Positions 1 to 8,052 of a stretch of DNA of 64,000 nucleotides are shown here, in pieces. Origin of the DNA: Paenibacillus castaneae (GTDB lineage: Bacteria; Bacillota; Bacilli; Paenibacillales; Paenibacillaceae). Under the pieces are notes generated by a model. It saw nothing but the letters and a program-made list of their open reading frames with translations, had not been told where the DNA came from and searched no databases. Position 1 is the stretch's first letter. Every line of letters begins with the position of its first letter. Location of the stretch: assembly GCF_002884445.1 (NCBI RefSeq), contig NZ_KZ614144.1, positions 723,272 through 787,271 of the forward strand. Direction: 5' to 3'. The translations under genes and the position numbers were made by a program.

Positions 1-397
1 GGCTGTCGCGGCACGCGAGGTGGATGCACGGATGGCGCTTGAAGCGAAAATCCTGTATCAGGAGCAAGCCGAAGAAGTGATGAGACTGCAGCAGCTTGCC
101 AAGCAAGCCGCGCTTGACCTCGAGCTGCGCGTTCAGACGCTTAAGGAAGAGAAGATTCGACTTCAGAGCAAGCGTACGGAGCTCATTAGCCGTGTACAGC
201 AAACTACTGGTACAACCGGCCATTCTTCTATGCATTCGCTCCAAGGAAGCTCCGCCTCAAGAGGCTTCGACCGAATTGAACAGAAGGTAATGGAATGGGA
301 AGCGGAACGTGAGCTAGCCAAGGCTACTCATGACCAGCAGCAAGAGCAGCGCAGCGCACGTGTGGATGAAGAACTGAAACGGCTGCTGAAGAAGTAA
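1..397 (+). CDS. PspA/IM30-family protein, C-terminal part (5' end outside window)
   Basis: The frame is open from base 2 to the stop at 395-397, so only about 131 C-terminal residues are visible and the start lies upstream of the window. The visible part is one long charged helix with heptad character (for example AKILYQEQAEEVMRLQQLA), followed by a Ser/Gly-rich linker and a short acidic/basic tail ending in LKRLLKK. This matches the coiled-coil hairpin of PspA/IM30 (LiaH) membrane-stress proteins, which bind the inner face of the membrane and remodel or protect it. It is followed at once by its own terminator, so it ends its transcription unit. Family assignment rests on a partial sequence; another coiled-coil protein is possible. 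Confidence 0.7.
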   Translation, partial: AVAAREVDARMALEAKILYQEQAEEVMRLQQLAKQAALDLELRVQTLKEEKIRLQSKRTELISRVQQTTGTTGHSSMHSLQGSSASRGFDRIEQKVMEWEAERELAKATHDQQQEQRSARVDEELKRLLKK

Positions 398-426
398 TTT
401 AGCCGTAAGCCTTACTATAGAGTGAA

Positions 427-482
427 AGAAGCAAAACAGCCGATCAGAGTTCTACTTCTCTTCGGCAGTTTTGCTTCTTTGT
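427..482 (+). terminator. Rho-independent terminator after the PspA-like gene
   Basis: Arms AGAAGCAAAACAGCCGA and TCGGCAGTTTTGCTTCT pair with one mismatch and are followed by TTTGTTAT. It lies 30 bases after the stop codon. Confidence 0.8.
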
Positions 483-584
483 TATATTGCTGTACGCGGA
501 TCAGCTTCTGCCTGCTCCAAGCGGAATATGATTAACATCAGAATATGAAATTAGTTGAACAAATTGAAGCGGGTAGACGCTGGT

Positions 585-989
585 CTACATACCAAAAAAC
601 ATATTTCTGCTTAACGGACCCCAATTGCCTCCTGTATATCCTGTATTACCTTCTAAACTAACAAAACAAGGGAGTACAATATAGAAGGATCCTGGCGTCA
701 CATTACGACTAAATGTCATGAGAAATCTCATCTTTGAATTGTCAGCAGGCATGATCATTCCCATTTCAGGCCGTATTGAATTTGAAGCGGAAAGTGCATC
801 ACTCATTCCTACGCTTGCAACGCCATCGGGCCCCATATTGCTTCGAATCCAATAATTAGAGATATTTGTTGCTGATGCTACATCTGCCCTCTGGTCATAC
901 GTAACGAGAATTTGATTTGCAGCGACTTGTCTCGCCTCCACTACAACGGGATGAGGTACGGTCTGTCGTTCTACATAATAATTATACAT
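585..989 (-). CDS. Hypothetical protein with SbsA/Ig-like region
   Basis: 134 codons from ATG at 989, preceded by GGAGG about seven bases upstream, so the start is well supported. There is no signal peptide or membrane segment. Residues about 15-110 resemble the bacterial Ig-like repeats (SbsA type) found in Bacillales surface or spore-associated proteins: a VVEARQVAANQILVTYD strand pattern, then an NYWIRSN stretch, then hydrophobic strands ending in SFYIVLPCFV. The gene is divergent from the ssu operon and has no functional partner beside it. No function can be assigned. An Ig-like fold is the best guess and has not been tested. Confidence 0.6.
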   Translation of the reverse strand: MYNYYVERQTVPHPVVVEARQVAANQILVTYDQRADVASATNISNYWIRSNMGPDGVASVGMSDALSASNSIRPEMGMIMPADNSKMRFLMTFSRNVTPGSFYIVLPCFVSLEGNTGYTGGNWGPLSRNMFFGM

Positions 990-1050
990 TCGGAATCCTC
1001 CAATGCTTTAGTTAATTAGCCTACTGCATTGTATGCTCAATAATTATTTG

Positions 1051-1079
1051 TTGACGCCAGTTTATGGAACTGTTATGAT
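1051..1079 (+). promoter_or_regulatory. Sigma-A promoter of the ssu operon
   Basis: TTGACG (1051-1056) and TATGAT (1074-1079) are separated by exactly 17 bases. Transcription should start near 1086, giving a leader of about 146 nt before ssuA. Confidence 0.75.
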
Positions 1080-1140
1080 TTCTTTAAATCATAGTTAACA
1101 CGTAGGATTAATTATATAACGGACTGAACCGGACCACCGG

Positions 1141-1195
1141 AGGTCTCTCTAATCGCACAATATACTGCGATTCGGGAGACCTTTGTCTTTTTATA
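1141..1195 (+). terminator. Intrinsic-terminator hairpin inside the ssuA leader (possible attenuator)
   Basis: AGGTCTC-tct-AATCGCA (1141-1157) pairs with TGCGATT-cgg-GAGACCT (1166-1182) over an 8-nt loop, with one mismatch and one G-T pair, then TTTGTCTTTTTAT. It sits downstream of the sigma-A promoter and about 50 nt before the ssuA start, where it would stop the operon's own transcript. An alternative hairpin, GGACC (1131-1135) with GGTCT (1142-1146), overlaps its 5' arm, as an antiterminator would. I could not match the leader to an S-box or T-box. Confidence 0.6.
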
Positions 1196-1231
1196 TCGAT
1201 CCAAAAGAAATAGGGGAGAGGGGTTATTGGG

Positions 1232-2227
1232 ATGAGGAAGTGGAGCAATTATTTCGTTAATCGCAAGGCAGCTGTCGTATTGTTACTCGCATTATCGGTG
1301 GTGCTTTCGGCTTGTGGCAACAGTGGGGGGAAGAGTGCTGAGGCGGCGGCTGGCAAGGAAACGAGAGATATTACGATTAAGATCGGATTTCAGAAATATG
1401 GAACGATTAATATTCTGAAAGCGGATGGCGCACTGGATAAGCGATTGGCGGAGGAGCGCAATATTAAGATTGAATGGATTGAGTTCCCTGGCGGGCCGCA
1501 ATTATTGGAGGCGCTGAATGTAGGCAGTCTGGATATAGGGCATACAGGAGAGGCCCCGCCTATATTCGCACAAGCCGCAGGCGCTCCGCTCGTCTATTTG
1601 GCGCATGAGCCGGCAAGTCCGGAGAGCGAGGGCATCATTGTACCGAAGAATTCTCCGATTAAGTCGGTGGCTGATCTGAAAGGCAAGACGGTAGTGCTAA
1701 ACAAAGGTTCAAATGTGCATTACTTGCTAGTGAAGCAGCTTGAGAAGGCCGGTGTGGACTACAAGGATGTTAATGTGAAGTTTTTGCCGCCTGCTGATGC
1801 GCGCGCAGCCTTCGAGAAAGGCAGTGTTGATGCGTGGGTGATCTGGGATCCATTCCTAGCTGCTGCTCAGACAGCTACTGGCGGTACGCTTCTGGCTAAC
1901 GGCACCGGAGTTGTATCCAATCATGAATTTTATCTCGCAACCCGCTCGTTCGCAGAGAAGTATCCGGATATTGTCCAAATTCTGCTGGAAGAAGCGAATA
2001 AGATTGATGTTTGGTCGAAGGATCATCCCAAGGAGCTTGCAGAGAAGCTATCGCCTCAACTTGGAATTGATGTAGAGTCGCTTCAGTTGGCTGCTGGACG
2101 GCGCAGTTATGGCGTACAAAAAATTGATGAAGATCTGATCAAGGGCCAACAAGCGATTGCGGATACATTTCACAGCTTGGAGCTCATTCCGAAGGTGATA
2201 GACATTAATGACGCGATTCTAAAATAA
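1232..2227 (+). CDS. ssuA: Aliphatic sulfonate ABC transporter, substrate-binding lipoprotein
   Basis: 331 residues. An N-terminal signal peptide ends in lipobox LSAC with Cys28 as the lipidated residue, so the mature protein is anchored outside the membrane. The rest matches periplasmic-binding proteins of the NrtA/SsuA/TauA type: the IKIGFQKYGTINILKA start of lobe 1, HTGEAPPIFAQAAG, and the hinge around DAWVIWDPFLAAAQ. It captures alkanesulfonates for the SsuC/SsuB importer. The start follows GGGGAGAGGGG with about nine bases spacing. It is the first gene of the operon ssuA-ssuD-ssuC-ssuB, whose order and the presence of an SsuD monooxygenase make sulfonates a likelier ligand than nitrate or taurine. 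Confidence 0.85.
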   Translation: MRKWSNYFVNRKAAVVLLLALSVVLSACGNSGGKSAEAAAGKETRDITIKIGFQKYGTINILKADGALDKRLAEERNIKIEWIEFPGGPQLLEALNVGSLDIGHTGEAPPIFAQAAGAPLVYLAHEPASPESEGIIVPKNSPIKSVADLKGKTVVLNKGSNVHYLLVKQLEKAGVDYKDVNVKFLPPADARAAFEKGSVDAWVIWDPFLAAAQTATGGTLLANGTGVVSNHEFYLATRSFAEKYPDIVQILLEEANKIDVWSKDHPKELAEKLSPQLGIDVESLQLAAGRRSYGVQKIDEDLIKGQQAIADTFHSLELIPKVIDINDAILK

Positions 2228-2253
2228 ACAAAATTATATAGGTGAAGGTGATC

Positions 2254-3399
2254 ATGATGAATGTATTCTGGTTTATTCCTACACATGGAGATGGTCGCTA
2301 TCTCGGCACGAGCCAAGGCGCGCGTGCTGTGGATGCCGACTACATGCAGCAAATCGCTGTTGCCGCAGATCGGCTTGGGTTTGAAGGTGTATTAATTCCG
2401 ACGGGAACATCCTGTGAAGATCCGTGGGTTGTGGCGTCTTCGCTGGTGCCGGCGACTAAGCGGCTGAAGTTTCTGGTCGCCGTGCGACCAGGTCTAATGT
2501 CACCCACACTGGCTGCACGTATGTCAGCGTCGCTTGATCGCATATCTGGCGGCAGATTGCTGATCAATGTGGTTGCGGGAGGCGATCCGGTTGAATTGGC
2601 AGGGGATGGATTATTTCTTGATCATACGGAACGATACGATCTTACCAGTGAATTTCTGGACATTTGGCGGAGAGAGCTATCTGGCGAAACCGTTGATTAT
2701 GAAGGCAAGCATCTACAGGTGAAAGGCGGTCATGTGTTGTATCCGCCCATTCAGCAGCCGTACCCGCCGCTCTGGTTCGGAGGCTCCTCGCCGGTTGCGC
2801 AGCAGGTGGCAGCAGACCATGTTGATGTTTATCTAACATGGGGAGAGCCTCCGGCTGACGTAGCTAACAAAATTGTCGAGATGCGCAAGCTTGCTGAAGC
2901 GAAGGGGAAACAGCTTCGCTTCGGCATTCGATTACATGTAATCGTTCGGGAGACAGAAGAGGAAGCTTGGAAGGCTGCCAATGATCTGATCCAACACTTA
3001 GATGACGAAACAATTGATGCAGCACAGCGCATATTTGAGCGTTTCGATTCCGTAGGTCAGAAAAGAATGGCGAATCTTCATAGAGGCAGCCGATCTCAAT
3101 TAGAGATTAGTCCAAACCTGTGGGCTGGAATTGGCCTTGTCCGAGGCGGTGCAGGGACCGCGCTTGTCGGCAGTCCGGAAATTGTGGCTGAGCGGATGAG
3201 GGAGTATGAGTCATTAGGTATTGATACCTTTATCTTTTCTGGATACCCGCATCTGGAGGAGGCTTATCGTGTAGCAGAACTGCTATTCCCGCTGCTATCG
3301 CTTGAGAGAAGCCAATTGCCGGGACCTTCCTCCATTAGCCCATTCGGCGAAATCATCGCTAATGCAACGAAGCCGACAGCTAGAGCCTCGGCTCATTAA
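2254..3399 (+). CDS. ssuD: FMNH2-dependent alkanesulfonate monooxygenase
   Basis: Luciferase-like flavin-dependent enzyme that cleaves alkanesulfonates into aldehyde and sulfite using FMNH2 and O2, for sulfur supply in the cytoplasm. The N-terminus [17 protein letters not shown] is typical of SsuD, and [25 protein letters not shown] and WFGGSSP fit the family; about 381 residues is normal. The ATG at 2254 is chosen because AAGGTG lies just upstream; a GTG at 2242 would itself overlap the Shine-Dalgarno region. It starts 26 bases after ssuA. No flavin reductase (ssuE) gene is present in the operon, so reduced FMN must come from elsewhere. Confidence 0.9.
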   Translation: MMNVFWFIPTHGDGRYLGTSQGARAVDADYMQQIAVAADRLGFEGVLIPTGTSCEDPWVVASSLVPATKRLKFLVAVRPGLMSPTLAARMSASLDRISGGRLLINVVAGGDPVELAGDGLFLDHTERYDLTSEFLDIWRRELSGETVDYEGKHLQVKGGHVLYPPIQQPYPPLWFGGSSPVAQQVAADHVDVYLTWGEPPADVANKIVEMRKLAEAKGKQLRFGIRLHVIVRETEEEAWKAANDLIQHLDDETIDAAQRIFERFDSVGQKRMANLHRGSRSQLEISPNLWAGIGLVRGGAGTALVGSPEIVAERMREYESLGIDTFIFSGYPHLEEAYRVAELLFPLLSLERSQLPGPSSISPFGEIIANATKPTARASAH

Positions 3400-3418
3400 C
3401 GAAAAGGAGCAAGCGGGT

Positions 3419-4216
3419 ATGAACAGGACAGTTAAGGCGATTACGGTTGCGGCGTTGCCTTGGTATATTCCATTAATCGTATTGGTGGTATGGCAGGTAT
3501 TAAGCAGTACAGGAATTATTTCTACGCGAACACTGCCCTCACCGGATCAAGTCATTCGAGCTGGCATTACACTAGTGGGCAACGGAAAACTATTCGAGGC
3601 AATCGGCGTTAGTACGTGGAGGGCCATGATTGGATTCTTAATCGGTGCGGGTATTGGATTTGTGTTCGGTTTGTTAAACGGTGTAATTTCTGTTTCGGAG
3701 AAGCTAACGGATTCATTTCTTCAAATGATTCGGAATATACCTCATCTAGCTATGATTCCGCTTGTCATCGCATGGTTTGGGATCGGGGAAGAGGCGAAAA
3801 TATTTCTCGTAGCATTAGGGGTTATGTTTCCTATTTATTTAAATACACTGCTTGGGATACGTTCCGTCGATACGGGCTTAATCGAGATGGGAAGAGTATA
3901 CGGACTTAGTAATTGGCAGCTGTACCGCAAAGTGATCCTTCCAGGAGCGATGCCCTCCATATTGGTCGGATTTCGATTTGCACTTGGTATTATGTGGCTA
4001 ACGCTAATTGTGTCGGAAACAATTGCTGCCGACTCAGGTATTGGCTATATGGCAATGAACGCTCGCGAGTTCTTTCAATTGGATGTCGTTGTACTCAGCA
4101 TCTTACTGTATGCGCTATTAGGCAAATTATCAGACCTAATGGCCAAATGGTTAGAGAGGAGGTGGCTGAAGTGGCATCCTCATTTCGCAAAGGCAGTGTC
4201 GCAGTCGGAGGCATAG
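3419..4216 (+). CDS. ssuC: Aliphatic sulfonate ABC transporter, permease
   Basis: 265 residues from ATG at 3419, which follows AAAAGGAG by about ten bases; the open frame extends back into ssuD, but no ribosome site supports a longer protein. It has about six membrane segments and the BPD_transp_1 core, including the EAA loop near LIEMGRVYGLSNWQLYRKV that contacts the ATPase. The length matches E. coli SsuC (263 aa). It forms the channel of the sulfonate importer with SsuB. Its last 46 bases overlap ssuB, which suggests translational coupling. Confidence 0.88.
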   Translation: MNRTVKAITVAALPWYIPLIVLVVWQVLSSTGIISTRTLPSPDQVIRAGITLVGNGKLFEAIGVSTWRAMIGFLIGAGIGFVFGLLNGVISVSEKLTDSFLQMIRNIPHLAMIPLVIAWFGIGEEAKIFLVALGVMFPIYLNTLLGIRSVDTGLIEMGRVYGLSNWQLYRKVILPGAMPSILVGFRFALGIMWLTLIVSETIAADSGIGYMAMNAREFFQLDVVVLSILLYALLGKLSDLMAKWLERRWLKWHPHFAKAVSQSEA

Positions 4217-5070
4217 AAAATGAATCGTTTAACCGGAAACATAGAAAATCAGCACAAGCGGCAATGCCCGAGGTGCTTGTACCGTCCCATGATATAGCTC
4301 GCGGCGGCGTTTCTATACAGCTCGATGGCGTGTCCAAAAAATTCGGCGACAAGACGGTCATAAGCGATCTCTCTCTGTCGATCGAGCCGGGAAAATTCAT
4401 CGTGATTGTAGGCAGAAGCGGATGCGGCAAGAGTACGCTGCTCCGGCTGCTGGCTGGACTTGATAGTGTTACTTCTGGCTCGTTAATGCGCCAGGAACAG
4501 AAGGTAACAGGTATTGACCAGGATACTCGCTTTATGTTTCAGGACGCGAGATTGCTGCCTTGGCTATCCGTGCTCGATAATGTGAAGATCGGAGTGGCTG
4601 GAGCAAGCACGTCTGATGCAGATCGAAAGGCTTATTCCGCACTCCAATTGGTGGGACTGGAGGATCGTGCCAAGGAATGGCCGTCAGTGCTGTCGGGTGG
4701 TCAGCGCCAGCGGATCGCTTTGGCTAGAGCTCTGGTTGGCCACCCGCATCTATTACTATTTGATGAGCCGCTTGGAGCACTCGATGCGTTAACGCGTATC
4801 GATATGCAGCGGCTTATCGCACGGTTGTGGGAAGCACGCGGTTTTACTGCTGTTTTGGTTACACATGATGTTAGCGAGGCGGTTGCATTGGCTGATCGTG
4901 TAATCCTCATTGAAGAGGGCCGTGTTGCACTCGATATTCCAATTACTCTTGCTAGGCCGCGTGTGAAGGATAGTGGATTCGCGCATTTCGAGAAACTGAT
5001 CTTGGATCGAGTGCTTACGCCTGAAGGTCTAGCCGACAGTAGACGGGATGAGGTTATGTTTGATATTTAG
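4171..5070 (+). CDS. ssuB: Aliphatic sulfonate ABC transporter, ATPase
   Basis: ABC ATPase powering sulfonate import. Walker A is GRSGCGKST, the Q-loop lies near MFQDARLLPWL, the signature is LSGGQRQR, Walker B is LLLFDEP, and the switch histidine is in VTHDVSEA. The GTG at 4171 is chosen because AGGAGG lies eight bases upstream inside ssuC; the frame stays open much further upstream but without a ribosome site. The resulting 299 residues carry about 45 extra N-terminal residues (basic, Ser-rich) before the ABC domain, longer than E. coli SsuB (255 aa). Last gene of the operon, ahead of a perfect terminator stem. Confidence 0.88.
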   Translation: MASSFRKGSVAVGGIENESFNRKHRKSAQAAMPEVLVPSHDIARGGVSIQLDGVSKKFGDKTVISDLSLSIEPGKFIVIVGRSGCGKSTLLRLLAGLDSVTSGSLMRQEQKVTGIDQDTRFMFQDARLLPWLSVLDNVKIGVAGASTSDADRKAYSALQLVGLEDRAKEWPSVLSGGQRQRIALARALVGHPHLLLFDEPLGALDALTRIDMQRLIARLWEARGFTAVLVTHDVSEAVALADRVILIEEGRVALDIPITLARPRVKDSGFAHFEKLILDRVLTPEGLADSRRDEVMFDI

Positions 5071-5111
5071 CTATGGAAGCAATTGTGATGAAATAATGAG
5101 CTTTACTATTT

Positions 5112-5156
5112 ATACGGTTAATTTCTGTCGATGCAGAAATTAACCGTATTTAGTTA
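5112..5156 (+). terminator. Terminator of the ssu operon
   Basis: A perfect 16-bp stem (5112-5127 with 5134-5149, arms ATACGGTTAATTTCTG and its complement) with a 6-nt loop and a short T-rich tail. Confidence 0.75.
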
Positions 5157-5206
5157 TGTACATAAAGCCCTAGAAGAAATGAAACCGAAACAGGAGGAGA
5201 ATTACT

Positions 5207-5233
5207 GTGATACATATGATCCAACTGCAATGA
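5207..5233 (+). other. Eight-codon minigene behind a strong ribosome site
   Basis: AGGAGGAGA (5192-5200) is followed seven bases later by GTG and only seven more codons (ATA CAT ATG ATC CAA CTG CAA) before TGA. It could be a leader peptide of the downstream GH10-like gene or a leftover gene start. Nothing else was found in 5157-5338. Confidence 0.25.
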
Positions 5234-5338
5234 CCTTGTTGATTAGGCTTTTCTCATATTTTTATGCGCAACCAATGAACTAGATTAAGCGTCTAATTGC
5301 TGGAAGCAATATTATATCAGATAGGGGAATTTGGACGC

Positions 5339-6955
5339 ATGAAATCGGCAAAATGGACCATATGGCTGCTTATATTCGCTTTATGCATGACCATGTCTGC
5401 ACCAGTCAGTCAAGCAGCTCAAGCTGCGGGTATTCGCATTATTCTGAATGGAAAAGTTATTGAGAGTGAAATTTCGCCGTTCATCCTTCCAAAGGTTAAC
5501 GTAACGATGGTACCACTGCGCATTATCAGTGAGGAGCTTGGAGCCATTGTGAACTGGAATGCTGTGAAGCAGATAGCAACCATTCAGGGTAAGGGTAATG
5601 TTAATAAAACCATTACGATGACGAGCGGCAGCACTATTGCCACAGTGAATGGGGAGAGCATTAAGCTGGATGCTGCTGCACAGGTGAAAGCTGGGCGGAC
5701 GATGGTTCCACTTCGGTTCGTCAGCGAGCAGCTAGGATTAATTGTAAATTGGAATCAGAAGGAGCAGCTCATTACATTATTATCAAATTTAATTGATAAT
5801 GAACCGGAGGATATCACACAGCCGACACCACCAGATACGGGAACGGGTAATGGGGCTGTGACGGAGCTGCGGGGAGCATGGGTTTCTACTGTTTATAATT
5901 TGGACTGGCCTTCCACAGCATCCTATAAAAATACAGCGAAGCAGAAGGATGAATTCATCAGTCTGTTGAATGATTTGCAAGGGATGGGGCTCAATTCCGT
6001 ATTTGTTCAAATTCGTCCTTCAAGCGACGCTTTTTATCCATCCAAATTTGCTCCTTGGTCGAAATATTTGACTGGTAGTCAGGGTATTGCCCCTGATTAT
6101 GATCCGCTTGCTTTTATGATTGAGGAGGCACATAAGCGGAACATGGAGTTTCACGCCTGGTTCAATCCATTTCGAGCAAGTGTAGATGCGAAAATGGATC
6201 AATTATTCGATACTCATATCGTGAAGCAGCAGGCAGGATGGATTGTGAACGCTGGAGACAAGCTGTACATTAATCCGGGCATCCCACAGGCGCGCCAGTA
6301 TATTATTGATACGATAATGGAGGTTGTGAATGGTTACGATATTGATGGCGTCCATTTGGATGACTACTTCTATCCATCGAATGTGGAGTTTGCGGATGAT
6401 GCGACCTTTAAGCTCTATAACACTGGGAAAATTCTGATCAAAGCGGATTGGCGCCGCAATAATATTAATGAATTTGTCCGTCAGCTTGGTGAGTCTATTC
6501 ATGCAGCCAAGCCGCAGGTAAGCTACGGCATTAGCCCATTCGGCGTTTGGCGCAATAAGTCGGTGGATAAAACAGGCTCGGATACGCAAGCTGGTATGAC
6601 AGCTTATGACAGTACATATGCAGATGTACGGACCTGGATCAAGAAAGGCTGGATTGATTATGTTACTCCACAAATATACTGGAGCCTTTCCTTCACTAAA
6701 GCAAGGTACGATACGCTGGTAGACTGGTGGGCAGAAGAAGTGAAGGGAACGGGAGTTAAGCTTTATATCGGGCACTCACCGTATAAGCTGGGAACGACCG
6801 AAGCGGGCTGGCAAAGTGCTCAGGAGATCATCAACCAGCTTGAGTACAATAAAAGGAATTCAGAAGTAAAAGGTGACATCTACTTCAGCGCCAAGGATCT
6901 TCGGAAAAACCCGCTCGGTATTAAGGATGCATTAAGTACTTATTATTCGAAATAG
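5339..6955 (+). CDS. Secreted GH10-like family (YngK/YddW, DUF187) hydrolase with copper-amine-oxidase-like N-terminal repeats
   Basis: 538 residues from ATG at 5339, behind GGGG; an upstream TTG at 5297 would spoil the signal peptide. A Sec signal peptide ends near SQAAQAA. Residues about 35-165 hold two copies of the copper-amine-oxidase N-terminal-like domain (VTMVPLRIISEELGAIVNW and RTMVPLRFVSEQLGLIVNW), a cell-surface module common in Paenibacillaceae. Residues about 190-535 form the glycosyl-hydrolase-like family 10 barrel (LRGAWVSTVYNLDWPS, MEFHAWFNPFRA, GVHLDDYFYP). Relatives are thought to act on peptidoglycan-type glycans outside the cell; the substrate here is unknown. Monocistronic, ending at a shared bidirectional terminator. 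Confidence 0.82.
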   Translation: MKSAKWTIWLLIFALCMTMSAPVSQAAQAAGIRIILNGKVIESEISPFILPKVNVTMVPLRIISEELGAIVNWNAVKQIATIQGKGNVNKTITMTSGSTIATVNGESIKLDAAAQVKAGRTMVPLRFVSEQLGLIVNWNQKEQLITLLSNLIDNEPEDITQPTPPDTGTGNGAVTELRGAWVSTVYNLDWPSTASYKNTAKQKDEFISLLNDLQGMGLNSVFVQIRPSSDAFYPSKFAPWSKYLTGSQGIAPDYDPLAFMIEEAHKRNMEFHAWFNPFRASVDAKMDQLFDTHIVKQQAGWIVNAGDKLYINPGIPQARQYIIDTIMEVVNGYDIDGVHLDDYFYPSNVEFADDATFKLYNTGKILIKADWRRNNINEFVRQLGESIHAAKPQVSYGISPFGVWRNKSVDKTGSDTQAGMTAYDSTYADVRTWIKKGWIDYVTPQIYWSLSFTKARYDTLVDWWAEEVKGTGVKLYIGHSPYKLGTTEAGWQSAQEIINQLEYNKRNSEVKGDIYFSAKDLRKNPLGIKDALSTYYSK

Positions 6956-6997
6956 ACGACAATACGGTACTGATATTTATTTTTTTATAAAAACACA

Positions 6998-7036
6998 GGG
7001 GCCGGGTTTTCCTTTAACGAGGAAACCCGGCCCTTC
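6998..7036. terminator. Bidirectional terminator between convergent genes
   Basis: GGGCCGGGTTT-t-CCT (6999-7013) pairs with AGG-AAACCCGGCCC (7020-7033). A T-rich tail follows on the plus strand, and TGTTTTTATAAAA follows on the minus strand, so it can serve both the hydrolase gene and the diguanylate cyclase gene. Confidence 0.8.
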
Positions 7037-7038
7037 AT

Positions 7039-8028
7039 TTAAGGAATGTTCTTCTCTAAGTCAGCCGAATGAGTGATTCGGTTTCTCCCGTTATTCTTAG
7101 AGCTATAGAGTGCTTGGTCAGCTTTGTTAAGCAGGGTTTGCTCTGTATCCTCCTGCGAAATAGTCGCAACACCAATACTAACCGTTATATTGTATTCTCC
7201 CCAATGTGCGTTCTCCGTCTTGGAGCGGTATCTTTCTGCTGCGATTAGCGCCTTCTCTTGATTCGTATTCGGAAGAATAATGACGAATTCCTCACCGCCA
7301 TACCGAGCAACTATGTCAATTTCTCGCGATGTGGACTCAAGTAATCGTGCTAGCTGGGTCAGAACTAAATCGCCTACCGGATGCCCGAAGTTGTCATTTA
7401 TATATTTGAAATGATCAATATCAATAATAAATAGCGAGAAGGGCTGCTGTGTTCGTTGAAATAATGCGATGTTAGCAAGTAAGCTTTCTTGGAAAAACCG
7501 TCTATTATTTAGTCCGGTTAATGGGTCTGTGGAAGCTAGTGATTCTAGCTTGTGATTTAAGCTGATCAATTCCTGCTGCTTCGTTTCGTATTCTTGATGT
7601 AATAATTCAAGTTTTTTGTTCGCTTCATTAGTGGCTTTATACAATTCCTCTAATTTTGTTTTGGACTGGAGAATATCTTTCTCATGCTCGATCCGCTTAC
7701 GCATCTCAACAACCACGCAATCGATAAACATTTCTCCATCACGCTCTTGTCGAATTCCATTCAGAAGCACAGGCACATCTTGATGATCACTTGTTCTAAA
7801 CGAAAAGTACATTTCATTCACATGCCCGTACAATTGAATAAATGGATAAAAATACGTGTGAAAAAACATTTTGTTCGTGACAGACATTGTGGATTCAATA
7901 TGTCGATCAAGCAATTCATGCCGCTCATAGTGGAGCATATTCAAAAATGTTTGATTGACCGATTGAAGCAGCCCTTTGCTCGAAATAGAAAAATAGCCGC
8001 AGGGGGCATAATTTAATTGGGAATCCAT
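7039..8028 (-). CDS. PAS-domain diguanylate cyclase (GGDEF)
   Basis: 329 residues. Residues 1-110 form a PAS sensor (GYFSISSKGLLQSVNQTFLNML), residues 112-165 a coiled coil, and residues about 166-322 a GGDEF domain. The active site is GGEEF (244-248), with an RxxD product-inhibition site (Arg235-Asp238) five residues before it, so it should make c-di-GMP and be feedback-inhibited. No membrane segment, so cytoplasmic. It lies 24 bases downstream of an RsbQ-type hydrolase gene, the position RsbP holds in Bacillus. By analogy with RsbQ-RsbP, the hydrolase may feed a signal to this PAS domain. GAGAAAGG precedes the start. Confidence 0.88.
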   Translation of the reverse strand: MDSQLNYAPCGYFSISSKGLLQSVNQTFLNMLHYERHELLDRHIESTMSVTNKMFFHTYFYPFIQLYGHVNEMYFSFRTSDHQDVPVLLNGIRQERDGEMFIDCVVVEMRKRIEHEKDILQSKTKLEELYKATNEANKKLELLHQEYETKQQELISLNHKLESLASTDPLTGLNNRRFFQESLLANIALFQRTQQPFSLFIIDIDHFKYINDNFGHPVGDLVLTQLARLLESTSREIDIVARYGGEEFVIILPNTNQEKALIAAERYRSKTENAHWGEYNITVSIGVATISQEDTEQTLLNKADQALYSSKNNGRNRITHSADLEKNIP

Positions 8029-8052
8029 TTAACTACTGCCTTTCTCCAGGTA

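Noticed and set aside
1086..1231. S-box (SAM) or T-box riboswitch before ssuA
   Set aside because: I could not find the conserved S-box or T-box sequences; only the terminator-like hairpin and a short alternative pairing are visible.
3913..4170. Long N-terminal extension of SsuB
   Set aside because: Open frame only; it overlaps most of the end of ssuC, while AGGAGG and GTG at 4171 give a normal start.
6203..6775. 190-codon open frame on the minus strand
   Set aside because: Lies wholly inside the GH10-like gene in antisense, has no ribosome site, and the translation resembles no family; it is a shadow of the real gene.
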